DNA from: Mermis nigrescens
Lineage: Eukaryota > Nematoda > Enoplea > Mermithida > Mermithidae
Length of the DNA: 64,000 nucleotides
Direction of reading: 5' to 3'
Assembly: GCA_036768485.1 (NCBI GenBank)
Contig: JAVLUZ010000153.1
Location: forward strand, 240,215 to 304,214
The position numbers were made by a program, and so were the translations under genes. The notes under the pieces were generated by a model. That model had not been told where the DNA came from. It did not search any database and saw nothing but the letters and a program-made list of their open reading frames with translations. Numbering within the stretch: position 1 is the first letter of the stretch; each line of letters opens with the position of its first letter. Shown here piece by piece: positions 1-10,481 of the stretch.

Positions 1-1205
1 GCGCGTGTTTCATTTTTGAATAGGATTGTTGTATATCAGCAGGTAACGAACGGTATAAACGCATAGCATAGGACTATGAAATCCGGTTGCAAATTTTAAA
101 CGATCAGCTTCACGATATCATAGGTATTGGCCAGCGATTCAAATTCCGCAAATATGCTTTTATATCCGTTTTATCTCCATCAAAAAATTTTTTGTTAGCA
201 ATTGCAATTTGCATTTGTATTAAAAGGTCCGAAATTCAAGGAATCAGCAAGACGCGGATCCACCCCGTGAACCTTCAGATGAAGAATCTGAACTATAACG
301 ATGACGTCGTCTGCGCGATCTGCGCTTTTGCGACGCGAGCGACGACTGCGCGGGCGATCATAGCTATTAGATGAACTTTCATCAGAAAATTTGACATGTT
401 TTCTCCTACTGGATGATTCAGGTAGGGGCGCAGATTCATTTTGCAAATTTGCAGATTCATTATTAATGCCAGATAAATTTATCTCAACAGGTTGCATTTT
501 GATATTGGAAGAATGCAAAATAGGATTATTAGGTGGTATTTCCACATTTATGGGATTAGGTACGAAATTATTTTGAAGAATTTCTCCTTGTGGTGGAAAG
601 TATTGCACCGGTGGGGAGGATTTATTTGTTGCTGCGAGTTCACATTCAAAGAATTACGTATGAAGGAAGGCGCATTACGATTTAAGGACAGCGAAGGCCG
701 AGATTGCGACGTCTGTGAAATTGGTACCGACGGCTGCGAAATCATAGGTATATTTTCTGAAAAACCTGAGTTTTGCACTGGTTGCAAACCCTTGTCTAAA
801 GGATTCTGTGACAAATTAGATATCTCAGGCGTGCGATTCGTACAATTTTGAATGATATTTTCAGGAACAGTTTCCGAAGGTGAGCGTGAATTTGACGCGC
901 TGTTGCCAGTGGACAATAGTGAAGATGCACGATGTGTACTTTGCGCATGATTCGCACTTTTGCACATTAAATTCAGAAAAATTTGCGCTATCGATTGAGT
1001 GGTTAACACGTTCAGATGAATTATTCTCTATGCGATTCAAAACTGGTTGGGGTTTAAGCATAGTGCTTAGCTCCATACACAGTTTACGCATTTCATCCGC
1101 ATTTGCCTTTTTATCTTGATTTACGCGGCCAGAAAGGTCCTAAAGAAAAATTGCAAATGAATAGCTTGTAGCGCTTTTAAAATAAGATCATTAGTCACAT
1201 TAGCA
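1..1205 (-). pseudogene. Decayed LTR-retrotransposon gag-like sequence, cut by the window edge
   Basis: On the minus strand a polypeptide can be followed from about 1200 to 1 only by changing frame several times. It starts with a helical charged stretch (DLSGRVNQDKKANADEMRK), continues as a long Pro/Ser/Asn-rich region, then an Arg/Ser-rich stretch (RPRSRRSRRKSADR), and finally gag-like motifs near the window start: FFDGDKTDIKAYLRNLNR at about 130-185 and YRSLPADIQQSY at about 10-45. This order resembles Ty3/gypsy-type gag. A pyrimidine-rich tract ending in AG sits near 1141, so one frame change could be a splice junction, but in-frame stops near 110 and 250 show decay. Pol is not visible and would lie left of base 1. 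The LINE that starts near 1206 probably inserted into or beside this relic. The gag assignment rests on short motifs only. Confidence 0.5.
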
Positions 1206-1429
1206 TCTCCGGATGAGCAGCCACTTTATCAGTGGAGGGGTTTCTGAGTGCCTCAATGAAGTTAACTGAGAGGCCAGACTAAGAGCTGCTCCCCAGGGCT
1301 TGGAGTGGCTACTGGGCATGTCTGGCGGTTGGTGGCCGTCAGAAGCTGGCAGGGTGAGCCCATTAAGGGATCACTAGGGGCCCTGCTGGGACCCTAACTG
1401 GGTCAACTTGCTGAGTTTGTCAGCCATGA

Positions 1430-2599
1430 ACCAACTCACTGTTCTATAACCATGATGGAGTTATTAGAGACCGGCCTCAGTATCCGGCAGATGAGGGTTC
1501 TAAAATCTCCGGAGACCCAGCCAGCACTGTGTCGTTGCAAGGCAATGTTGGTGGTCATGCTACTTGCAGCCCAACTAGTGGTGTGTTGTCACAGGGCATC
1601 ACTGGTGGTCAAGCTACTTGTGGCTCCTCAGTTGCCATAGGGAACCAGGTGGCAGTTGAGGGCGATGCTACTGGAACACCTGCGAAAGGGACTCCTTTGG
1701 AGAACCTTTCGGAGAAACTGGGCTCCATAAATTTGCGCAAGCAACTCACTGGGGCCCAGAAACGAAAACTTCGTAAGCAGGCTCGTGCTGCCAGAGCCCT
1801 CCAGGGATCTGGCACTAACCTGCCCGAAGTTACAGGTTCTGATTCGAGCAGGGGCACTGGGCAGAATACTGCTCAGGAGGACCCAGCTCCCTCAGAATCT
1901 AGGGCAATTAGTAGTGGGGGAGCACAGCAAGCAATTGCTGTTGCACACCCAACTCCTAAGCCCAACAAACAGGCCAAGCGGCGACATCCTAAGGATGACA
2001 CGCCCACTAGCCTGACACAGCCAGCTAAAAGGTCTAAAAAACCTTCTAGTTATAAAGCAGCAGTTGAGGAATCACTGAAAGTTGGTATTGTCGACTTCAG
2101 CAGCGAAGGCGGCATTCCAGCTGATAAGCTTGATACACTCACAGCTGTCTTAACTACAGCCTTGGATCAGGTCGCAAGCACTAGCAAGACCCCTCCAAGG
2201 TTTCACTCTTCTGGCCTGTCACATGGCGTTTTTTATATGACATGTGCAGATCAGTTCACTCTGGATTGGCTGAAGAATACCTTAGCTAATCTCGATCCAC
2301 CTTGGGAAGGAGCTGATCTGCGCGTTTGCAGCAAATCAGAACTTCCCAAGTTGACCAAGTTCACAGTGTTTTTCCCTGGCTTAGCTGACAGGGACTCTGT
2401 GTTTTCCAGACTGCAGAACCAGAACCCTGGTTTGTGCACTGGCCTTTGGAGAATCTACAAACGGGAGGAAAAAGAAGGTCAAACCTTCTTTGTCCTGGGA
2501 GTGGACCATCCATCGGTCCAGGTGCTTAAGCAGCTGGACTTCAGGCCTTATTTCAAACTTGGGCGTGTCACTTTGATGACACATACCAAGTTGGAATAA
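1430..2599 (+). CDS. LINE ORF1 protein with C-terminal DUF4780-like domain
   Basis: The frame is open from 1430 to the stop at 2597-2599 but has no ATG in its N-terminal part; the first plausible position is a GTG at 1529, giving 356 residues. A separate ATG at 1452 opens another frame of 62 codons, so either a small indel has removed the natural start or initiation is non-AUG. The N-terminal half is Gly/Ala/Ser/Lys-rich and basic (KRKLRKQARAARA; KRRHPKDD; KRSKKPSSYK), as expected for an RNA-binding gag-like protein. The C-terminal about 100 residues (VFFPGLADRDSVFSRLQNQN ... LDFRPYFKLGRVT) match the DUF4780 pattern known from arthropod retrotransposon ORF1 proteins. No CCHC knuckle is seen. 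Its expected role is to coat the element RNA and act as a chaperone during target-primed reverse transcription. Confidence 0.75.
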   Translation, partial: TNSLFYNHDGVIRDRPQYPADEGSKISGDPASTVSLQGNVGGHATCSPTSGVLSQGITGGQATCGSSVAIGNQVAVEGDATGTPAKGTPLENLSEKLGSINLRKQLTGAQKRKLRKQARAARALQGSGTNLPEVTGSDSSRGTGQNTAQEDPAPSESRAISSGGAQQAIAVAHPTPKPNKQAKRRHPKDDTPTSLTQPAKRSKKPSSYKAAVEESLKVGIVDFSSEGGIPADKLDTLTAVLTTALDQVASTSKTPPRFHSSGLSHGVFYMTCADQFTLDWLKNTLANLDPPWEGADLRVCSKSELPKLTKFTVFFPGLADRDSVFSRLQNQNPGLCTGLWRIYKREEKEGQTFFVLGVDHPSVQVLKQLDFRPYFKLGRVTLMTHTKLE

Positions 2600-2624
2600 G
2601 CGCATAATTTGTACATAGATTAGG

Positions 2625-5600
2625 ATGGTTGGTACTAGTACTCTCCCATCCCAATCAGTACTGGAATTATTCCAGATCAACTTGCAGCATAGCCAAGGTG
2701 CGACTGGTGTACTTAGTCGCTGCCTAGCAAAACTGCAGACAAAACTAGCGTTGATCCAGGAGCCTTGGATCTATAAGAACAAGGTATGTGGATTAAATGA
2801 TAAACTATATACTGTGTTAGTAGGGACTGTGGTACAAGGACCAAGGGCTTGCGTGCTTGTCTCACGGAAACTTAACCCAGTGCTCCTCCAACAATTCAGC
2901 AACCGTGACATGGTGTCTGTTGAGTTAAGTTATAAAAGTGCAGGGCACTGGCGTAACATCATTGTTACATCAGCATACCTGCCTTTTGACTCTCCTCATT
3001 TACCTCCAGGTAGAGCTTTTTCTCTTCTGGTTGACTACTGCAGTAAAAAGCAGATACCACTAATTATTGGGTGTGACGCCAATGCTCACCACAACTTGTG
3101 GGGCAGCAGCGATACCAATAAACGTGGGACTGCACTTGCTGAATATTTAGCCTCAACCAATTTAATTTTATTAAATAGGGGAAGCGAACCTACATTTGTT
3201 GTGGCAAAGAGACAGGAGGTTATTGATCTAACCTTATGTTCTCTCGACCTCACTAATGATATAAGAAACTGGCATGTCTCACAAGAGGAGTCTCTATCTG
3301 ACCACAGACAGATACGCTTCTCTTTACATGCTGATTCCTTTTCTTCTAGGTTGTACAGGAATCCAAGGTCCACTAATTGGGCTCTTTTTAAGCAGCACCT
3401 TAGTAGTCGCTTGGGTTCTTGGGCTCCTAGTTGCTCAACAAAAGAGGACGTAGAGGGTGCTGTTGACTTTGTACAGCAAGCACTTACATCCTCATATGAG
3501 ACCTCCTGCACATTACAGAGGGAAAAGAGCAAACCTATTCCCTGGTGGAATAGGGAGCTCCAAGACCTCCGTAAGAAAAGTAGGAGAGCTTGGAATCAAG
3601 CGAAATTATCTCAATCAATTTCCGATTGGGCTGATTACCGCAAGGTTCGACAGGAGTATAAGCATCTTATACGCATTAGAAAGCAATTGTGCTGGCAGGA
3701 CTACTGCTCCAACATTGGAAAAATGTCGGATGCTGCTAGGCTTCGCCGCATTTTATGTAAACCTCAAGTAGGTGAAGTTGGCTCATTAAAACTACCTTCG
3801 GGTCAGTATACACTCAACCGAAGGGAAACCCTGCTCCACCTTCTTGACACTCACTTTCCTGGCAGCTTTGCAGTTGGAAATGAGGCATATCCGGACACAT
3901 TGGGCCCAACCAGTTTTTCTGGCTTTGGTGACCAAGTTCTGGCCTGCAGGGTGATAACACCTGATAAGGTTCGCTGGGCTGTAAAGTCCTTCGAACCCTA
4001 CAAGACTCCAGGGGTTGATGGCATTTTTCCAGCTCTTTTGCAGGAAGGACTGGACATGCTGGTGAGACCCCTAGTGAATATTTATCGAAGATGCCTAGCA
4101 CTTGGCTATGTTCCAATAGCCTGGCGGCAAGTAAAGGTCATCTTTATCCCTAAGCCAGGGCGTAGTTCCTATGACCTGGCAAAATCCTTCAGACCAATTA
4201 GTCTTTCCTCCTTCTTACTGAAGTGTATGGAAAGATTAATTGATCGCTTTATAAGAGATGGTCCCTTGCTGGAACATCCTTTACATGTTACACAACATGC
4301 GTATCAGTGTGGAAAGTCTGTTGATACGGCCCTTCATGAACTAGTTTCTAGAATTGAACGGGCATTAGACAACAAACAATTCACACTGGGCGTTTTTCTG
4401 GACATTGAAGGGGCATTTGACAATACAACCTTCAATGCTATCTGCAAAGCAGCATCCAATCATGGCATACATCAGACCATTGTTAAATGGATTGATGCTA
4501 TGCTAAGATTTCGCCATATCATGACTGACTCTTATGGAGACAGCATGATCTTTACTACCACAAAAGGCTGTCCACAAGGAGGTGTACTATCTCCTTTGCT
4601 GTGGTGCCTTGTGGTGGACGAACTTTTGCAGAATTTGCAAAAGTCTGGCCTCTACAGTCAAGGATATGCTGATGATTTGGCAATCCTTGTTACTGGAAGG
4701 TTCCTTGACACCATTTCCTCACTTATGGAAAGTGGTTTAGCCAAGGTGGAACAGTGGTGTCACCATAATGGTCTATCTGTGAACCCACAGAAAACCGAAA
4801 TGGTGCTATTCACTCATAAACGGAAACTTGATGGGTTTAAACCACCAATTTTCTATGGTATGCCACTACAATGTGCAAACCAGGTCAAATTTTTGGGACT
4901 TATTTTGGACCAAAAATTAAACTGGCGCAATCATGTAGAGGTCAAATGTCAGAAGGCTGTTAATGCATTCTGGCAATGTCGTAGAGCTGTAGGGAAATCC
5001 TGGGGTCTATCACCACGAGTCATGCGATGGCTTTTCGTGTCTGTGATTAGACCCATGATCACCTATGCTGCACTAATCTGGTGGCCTCGTGCACACTTGT
5101 CTACTGTGAAATGTCAGCTTAATCATTTACATAGAATGGCTTGCCTCAGCATTTGTAGTGCCATGTGCACCACACCGACTGCAGCCATGGAAGTCTTGCT
5201 GGACCTGCCTCCCCTGCATATCTTTGTGGAGGGTTGTGCAAGGGCAGCGGCATATCGACTAAACATAGCTGGCAGTTGGAATGCAAAAGGCAAGGTTGTA
5301 GGTCACAATGCTGTTTGGGCTAAGGCCATTGGGCCAGTGCTCAAAATGCCAAGTGACTTCATTGTACCAAAATTTATTTTTGGTAGACTTTATACCATTC
5401 AGTTTCCCACTAGGGATGACTGGGAAAAATCTAGAGTGGATATTCTCTCGCCTCCTGGAATTGTCTGCTACACTGATGGATCACGCTTTGTGAATACCTC
5501 AGGCGCGGGCATCTATTTCCAGAACTTAAAACAGATGCGGTATTTTACCTTAGGCAGTATGTGTACTGTCTTTCAGGCAGAAATACTTGCTATTTTGCAA

Positions 5601-6296
5601 TGCTGCCGTAGCAGAGAATTGATGGCCCTCAGAAATGAGAACATCTTTATTTGCTCTGACAGTCAATCTGCTCTGAAGTCACTTCTATCTCCAAAAGTGT
5701 CTTCAAAGTTAGTTCTCGAGTGTGTTCTTGCTTTGCAAGAACTCTCGCAATATAACAATGTCAAATTATTATGGGTCCCAGGTCACTGCGGCATTGAGGG
5801 CAATGAATTTGCGGATCATGCTGCAAAAATGGGATCAGCACGTAAACATGTTGGCCCAGAACCGGTAGTTGCTGTCTCCAGAGCTGTTGCTAAGGCTGAC
5901 ATCAACAGCTGGGTCAGGGAACAACATGTTCAATATTGGAGTGAGCAAAAGACTTGTCGTCAGGCCAGATCCTTTATGGAGAGGCCATGCAAGAAAATAG
6001 CCAGCTCCTTGATCAGCTTAGGTCGTAAGCTGCTTAAGACAGTAATAGGTCTCTTAACTGGACACTGTCCCCTCAACAGACACCTATGTACTATTGGGGT
6101 TTCTGACAACCCCAAATGCGCTAAATGTCTGCTCACAGAAGAGGATTCTATCCACTTCCTTTGTCACTGCCCTGGGTTTGATAAGTTGAGAGCTAGGTTC
6201 TTCCATGCTCCACATATTGAACCCTCGGCAGTTTTACAGGAGCCTGTTGCTCAACTTTTGGGGTTTATTAAAGCCTCAAAACGTTTGTGCGACTAG
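2625..6296 (+). CDS. LINE ORF2 polyprotein: endonuclease, reverse transcriptase, RNase H, zinc knuckle
   Basis: Uninterrupted 1,223-residue ORF starting at ATG 2625. Residues about 10-235 are an APE-type endonuclease: QINLQHSQ and LIQEPW near the start, CDANAHHNLWGS near 149, SDHRQI near 225. The reverse transcriptase spans about 470-760, with FRPISLSS near 522, FLDIEGAFDN near 590, CPQGGVLSPLLW near 650 and the catalytic YADD near 680. RNase H occupies about 945-1075, with YTDGS, QAEILAI, CSDSQSAL and WVPGHCGIEGNEFADHAA supplying a full D-E-D-H-D set. Near 1164 CAKC...HFLCHC forms a CCHC-like knuckle. The protein nicks target DNA, copies the element RNA and degrades the RNA strand. All catalytic motifs are present, so it could be functional if ORF1 and the promoter are intact. 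Confidence 0.93.
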   Translation: MVGTSTLPSQSVLELFQINLQHSQGATGVLSRCLAKLQTKLALIQEPWIYKNKVCGLNDKLYTVLVGTVVQGPRACVLVSRKLNPVLLQQFSNRDMVSVELSYKSAGHWRNIIVTSAYLPFDSPHLPPGRAFSLLVDYCSKKQIPLIIGCDANAHHNLWGSSDTNKRGTALAEYLASTNLILLNRGSEPTFVVAKRQEVIDLTLCSLDLTNDIRNWHVSQEESLSDHRQIRFSLHADSFSSRLYRNPRSTNWALFKQHLSSRLGSWAPSCSTKEDVEGAVDFVQQALTSSYETSCTLQREKSKPIPWWNRELQDLRKKSRRAWNQAKLSQSISDWADYRKVRQEYKHLIRIRKQLCWQDYCSNIGKMSDAARLRRILCKPQVGEVGSLKLPSGQYTLNRRETLLHLLDTHFPGSFAVGNEAYPDTLGPTSFSGFGDQVLACRVITPDKVRWAVKSFEPYKTPGVDGIFPALLQEGLDMLVRPLVNIYRRCLALGYVPIAWRQVKVIFIPKPGRSSYDLAKSFRPISLSSFLLKCMERLIDRFIRDGPLLEHPLHVTQHAYQCGKSVDTALHELVSRIERALDNKQFTLGVFLDIEGAFDNTTFNAICKAASNHGIHQTIVKWIDAMLRFRHIMTDSYGDSMIFTTTKGCPQGGVLSPLLWCLVVDELLQNLQKSGLYSQGYADDLAILVTGRFLDTISSLMESGLAKVEQWCHHNGLSVNPQKTEMVLFTHKRKLDGFKPPIFYGMPLQCANQVKFLGLILDQKLNWRNHVEVKCQKAVNAFWQCRRAVGKSWGLSPRVMRWLFVSVIRPMITYAALIWWPRAHLSTVKCQLNHLHRMACLSICSAMCTTPTAAMEVLLDLPPLHIFVEGCARAAAYRLNIAGSWNAKGKVVGHNAVWAKAIGPVLKMPSDFIVPKFIFGRLYTIQFPTRDDWEKSRVDILSPPGIVCYTDGSRFVNTSGAGIYFQNLKQMRYFTLGSMCTVFQAEILAILQCCRSRELMALRNENIFICSDSQSALKSLLSPKVSSKLVLECVLALQELSQYNNVKLLWVPGHCGIEGNEFADHAAKMGSARKHVGPEPVVAVSRAVAKADINSWVREQHVQYWSEQKTCRQARSFMERPCKKIASSLISLGRKLLKTVIGLLTGHCPLNRHLCTIGVSDNPKCAKCLLTEEDSIHFLCHCPGFDKLRARFFHAPHIEPSAVLQEPVAQLLGFIKASKRLCD

Positions 6297-6365
6297 CTCT
6301 CAAAAGTTTCCGTGGGGTACACAATGGGCTTCTTAGCCTGCGTGAAGGGCTTTCGCCCACCCCTT

Positions 6366-6384
6366 TATCACTATCACTATCACT
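6366..6384 (+). repeat. 3' terminal ATCACT tandem tail of the LINE
   Basis: Three copies of ATCACT follow the short 3' UTR after the ORF2 stop. I-superfamily LINEs often end in short tandem repeats that serve as the reverse-transcription start, so this marks the element's 3' end. Confidence 0.7.
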
Positions 6385-6502
6385 GGCCGAAAAAACCTCA
6401 AAAATTAAGGTAAAACCTCAAAAATTAAGGTAAAAGCTCAAAATTTAGAAATAAATTCTATCCAGTGTACAATAAGGTTTACAGGCTTTGTAGCTATTTC
6501 AT
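6385..6502. repeat. Short AT-rich direct repeats between LINE and TTAA element
   Basis: Two perfect and one partial copy of a 20-bp unit beginning AAAACCTCAAAAATTAAGG occupy about 6395-6450. Related AAAAACCTCAAAAA blocks recur near 16180-16230, beyond the hAT relic and the nested stack. They may be subterminal repeats of an older element broken up by later insertions. No gene is seen. Confidence 0.4.
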
Positions 6503-7569
6503 TTAAGGGTCATTCCATGTCAAATCACCCAACGCTCCCAGTCGACCATCTCCAATCTGCATGAAATTTTGCAGAGAAGTAGCCCTTGGTCTTAAACTAA
6601 ACTGGGCAAAATATTAGATTCTAATATGCTTTTGTTCAAAAGTTATAAGCTTTGGTCTACAGGGCCATCTTGCAATGATCACGCGCGTGCTCTATAATCC
6701 CTTAACTTTGATTGCTTGTTTTTTTCAGTTCGGATCAATGAAGGAGGATTAAATTTAGTTGACTAGGACAACTTTTTGCGCGAAATTTAGTCATGCAAAT
6801 AAAAAAGCAATTCTTATTAAACCTGGGTAGCAAATTGATGCCAAACTTCAGCAAAAAAATCAATTTTTGAAATACTGACCATACTTCAATCACTAATAAC
6901 ACATGATGCTGCAATTAAAATGAGTCAATAATTTTTCCAAGAGTAGTCTACATTAGTGTCTCTATATGTGCTTAATTTCAAAAATTCAGGAGTTATACTC
7001 CTGAAAGCAGAGGATGGCAAGAATGCCAAAAAAATTTATACAAATTTTACCATATCTTCAGCAGCAAAAATCAGAATGTGGGTCATTTTTAATTTTTTTC
7101 TTTTTTGTTTCATTTGAAAGAGCGTTGTTTCTTCTACCAAATTCATTGTTTTTCATTTTGTGCCTGGGCCTTCTAGGTTGAAAAATAGCTCATGTTTTCA
7201 AGCTTACTCCTCGCATGCAATGCACATATTGTGAAAGGCCTATATTTATATCGAGCTTGCAATGCAATAAAATAGTAATGTTTGACACCCTGGCAAAAAG
7301 TTATTGTGCTTATTCTCTTGTGTGATCCAGATGTTTTTAGTATTTACCCGTCCATCATGAAGTGATGCTACATTTCACTTAAAAGTTCTTTGCATAACAA
7401 TGTGTTAGATACTACATTGTTTTGAGTTTTTCTTATTTTTGTCCTTGCGTTGGTCCATGTTTCCCAAAGTCGAAAGTTCAGAGTGGTGAAATCCCAAAAT
7501 TTGAGACCACTAAATTTAGAGTTCTAGCCTTTTTGAAGGTCAAATATGAAAAATGGCTTAAACATCCTA

Positions 7570-7971
7570 CAGTGGTCGCCATGAAAGATGACGCGCCATC
7601 ACCCTCAGAATTATAATGGATGGTGCGTCGCGAGTGCCGCATTACGTCCATCATGCGCCATCATTTCTTTTTTCTATTCAGCGCTATTACCCTCCATCAT
7701 CCCGTTAATCTGGCGATGCAGACGGCGCAATTTAGCTATTAATAGCACCAACAAGAAGGAAGCGCGCCAGCATTCACGTGTGTGCTTCCTTGTTGGTGCT
7801 ATTAGTAGCTAAATTGCGCCATCCGCATCACCAGATTAATGGGATGATGGAGGTTAGTGGCGCTGAATAAAAAAGAGATGATGGCACATGATGGACGTAA
7901 TGCGGCGCTTGCAAGCACCATCCATTATAATTCTGAGGGTGGTGGCGCGTCATCTTTCATGGCGACCACTG
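7570..7971. mobile_element. 402-bp palindromic Tc1/mariner-like MITE
   Basis: Almost the whole element is one inverted repeat. It starts CAGTGGTCGCCATGAAAG and ends in the reverse complement, flanked by TA on both sides (7568-7569 and 7972-7973). CAGTGG termini with TA duplication fit Tc1/mariner-type MITEs. The loop is only about 20-30 bp around 7765-7785. It interrupts the interior of the TTAA element and is therefore younger than it. Confidence 0.88.
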
Positions 7972-8537
7972 TATATAGCATGTTTTAATGTAAAAAACTG
8001 CATTTTTAACTACTTTTTGTCCCATTCTGACAAGTTTCGTCAGTATTGTAAGTTAAAAATATAAGAATTCATCGAAAATTCTGACTTTTCATATCATTTT
8101 ACCTTCGTTCTAGGTGTTTTATGGGTAAACAAAACAGAAGTGTACTAGTCGGCGCGAAGCGCCGAAAAATTTTAATATCTTCACTGCTTTTGTACCCAAA
8201 ATCATTACAGAAAATGTTCGATAGCTCAAAATCGTCTGACAGTGATTCAAGTCTCGGACCCTGAGGTGGGGGTAATACCCCCTATGGGAATTAGTGTGTG
8301 CCACTATCAGTAATTCAACTGGTAGCCCCATCGCCAAGGGGCCATGCCCAATAGCCAGGCAAGGCCAGCCACGGGTTGGGTTTCTTTTAGGTTCCCAAGC
8401 CTTATCCGGATTTTGCCTTGGTTCCCAAACCAATAAGATGGTATCTTAGTCAGGGTTCACAAGCCCTAAGTGGGTTTTTTATGGTTCCCAAGCCATAGTT
8501 CTTTACAATTAGAGTGCAACGTTACTGACACTGCAAG

Positions 8538-8999
8538 CTAATTGAAGAGGCTGTACAGCTGTATAATATTAGTCATTATCGCTTCAGGGTAGCTGTACGA
8601 TCTTCCCATGCTATGGGCATTAGGTGCTGGAAGAACTGCAATAATATGCTGCTCTGGAACCCAACATGTGTCCTTTCTCACAGGCCAGTGAAAAGAGGCA
8701 GTTGGGTCATGTTTATGCATGAAGTCAATTAAAGCATCGTGCTCTGAGACAGAAATGTCACAAATATTTCCAATCCACCAGACATTGTCATAGATGCAAG
8801 CCACAAACTGCCCAGGCTGCAGCTCTGATACTCTGAGCCCCAAAGCCTGTGTTTCAGGCTGATAGAGATGGGCAACAAATGATACAGAATCACTGGGCAC
8901 TCGACAGCCAGTGACACTGTTCTGACTAGCAGGTTTAAGTTGGTGGTTATCACGCGTTACAGCTACTGTTTGGCATTTTACCAACCGTTTTTCTTGCAC
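8538..8999 (-). pseudogene. Coding fragment inside the TTAA element, SH3/Tudor-like module
   Basis: A 153-residue minus-strand frame reads as real protein. Its centre has LQPGQFVACIYDNVWWIG, a beta-barrel-like module with paired tryptophans, then FMHKHDP, FHWPVRKDTCWVPEQHII and AVLPAP. The pattern (G-Q-F-V-A-hydrophobic-YDN-WWIG ... FMH ... F-WP ... WVP) is familiar from uncharacterised transposon-linked proteins of invertebrates, but no named family can be given. It lies between the long inverted arms of the TTAA element, so it is probably the C-terminal remnant of the protein of an autonomous ancestor. No transposase catalytic motif is seen. Confidence 0.45.
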
Positions 9000-10202
9000 T
9001 ACCCTAGCACTAATCTAAGTTTACTTAATTTGTAGCACAGTCCACAACTGTGCCAAAGTATGACTGAGATACATCTTTCATAGGAGTTGATCAATAATAC
9101 TTTATTTTTCATCATAAATTTTCTGGCCAAATGTAGCATCACTTCATGATGGACGGGTAAATACTAGAAGCATCAGAATAACACAAAAAATAAGCACAAT
9201 AAGCGCTTCTCAGGGTGTCAAACATTACTATTTTATTGTATTACAAGCTCAATATAAATCTAGGCAAAGTACACATTATTTCACAATATATGCATTGCGT
9301 GCGAGGAGTAACCATGAGAATATGAGCTATTTTTCTACCCATAAGGCCCAGGCACAAAATGAAAAACGATGACTTCAGTAGAAGAAACAACGCTCTTTCA
9401 AATGGAGCAAAAAAAGAAAAAATTAAAAATGACCCACATTCTAATTTTTGCTGCTGAAGATAGGGTAAAATTTGCATTTAAATTTGTTTTGGCATTTTTG
9501 CCATCCTCTAGTTTCGGAAGCATAACTCCAGATATTATGAAATTGAGCACAAATAGAGACACTAATGTAGACTACTCTTGGGAAATTTATTGACTGATTT
9601 AAATACCAGCATCTTGCGTAATTTGTGCTCAAAGTATGGTCTTTATTTGAAAAACCGATTTTTTGCTCAACTTTGGCAACAATTTGCGATTCAAGTTTGA
9701 CTTCAATTGTTCTTTTATTTGCACTACTAGATTTGACACAAAAAGTTGTCCTAGTCAACTGAATTTAATCCTTCTTCATCGATCCAAACTGAAAATACAA
9801 GCAATCACAGTTGCGGGATTATAAAGCACGCAGCGTGATCATTGCAAGATGGCCCCGTAGACCAAAGCCTATAACTTTTGAACAAAAGCATATTAGAATC
9901 TAATATTTTGCCCAGTTTAGTTTAGGACCAAGGGCTACTTATGTGCAAAATTTCATGCAGATTGGAGATGGTCGACTGGGAGCGTTGGGTGACTTGACAT
10001 GGAATGACCCTTAAGCTTAGCATAAATTTATGTGATTCTGCTTAAATGGATCTAATTTTATAGCTTTTACTCAGTTTTAGAATTGTATTAATTCATCTAG
10101 TGGTTAAATTTTTTGTAAGCCGAACATGATAGTATGAAAATACGTATGTTAATAGAAGTCAAATCAAGTAGGATGTTCCAAAATTTTATTTCTATAATAA
10201 AT

Positions 10203-10481
10203 CTATAACGATAAAGCTTCCAAATAAAGCACGTTGGTTATATCATCATCACAGTGGTCCTCTTTGAACTTAGCAGCATCATTTTTATGATCGTACATGG
10301 CAACATTGAAGCGTTTGAGCATTGCACGAGAGACACACATATTTACACAAGATTCAGTACGCCATTTTAATCCATACCACAAAATTGCATCTATCATATC
10401 TGTATCTAGACGATTCCTGAACTTATTTTTCACAACATTCATGATCGAAAAAACTCGTTCTACAGCAGCATTAGAAAATGG
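10203..10481 (-). pseudogene. hAT transposase C-terminal dimerisation domain, relic
   Basis: The minus-strand frame encodes PFSNAAVERVFSIMNVVK followed by KNKFRNRLD and ILWYGLKW, the classic hAT C-terminal dimerisation region. A TAA stop lies immediately before the PFSN codons and no continuous upstream transposase frame was found to about 10.8 kb, so this is a broken fragment. It lies just outside the TTAA element. It could derive from an autonomous partner of one of the hAT-like families in this window, but no terminal repeat links it to any of them. Confidence 0.8.

Larger units (their letters stand above)
1206..6384 (+). mobile_element. Near full-length non-LTR retrotransposon (LINE) with RNase H domain, I/Loa-like
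   Basis: The element has a GC-richer leader (about 1206-1430), ORF1, ORF2 25 bp downstream, a short 3' UTR and a terminal run of ATCACT repeats instead of poly(A). An apurinic-type endonuclease, reverse transcriptase and RNase H in one ORF2 place it in the I superfamily (I, Loa, Outcast and relatives). The clade is inferred, not tested. ORF2 has no stop or frameshift, so the copy is young. The 5' boundary is approximate and no target-site duplication was recognised. Confidence 0.85.
6507..10010. mobile_element. TTAA-flanked DNA transposon with about 870-bp inverted repeats
   Basis: The termini GGGTCATTCCATGTCAA and its reverse complement are directly flanked by TTAA on both sides (6503-6506 and 10011-10014). 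The arms 6507-7378 and 9133-10010 are imperfect reverse complements of each other along their whole length. TTAA duplication is characteristic of the piggyBac and Kolobok superfamilies; which one applies cannot be settled here. The interior holds a fragment of coding sequence and a later MITE, so this is a non-autonomous or decayed copy. An 8.1-8.5 kb interior stretch has several GGTTCCCAAGCC-type repeats and one copy of the dispersed GGCGCGAAGCGCC motif. Confidence 0.85.

Noticed and set aside
3086..5493. Secondary frames overlapping LINE ORF2 on both strands
   Set aside because: They are shadows of the 1,223-residue ORF2 and have no independent motifs.
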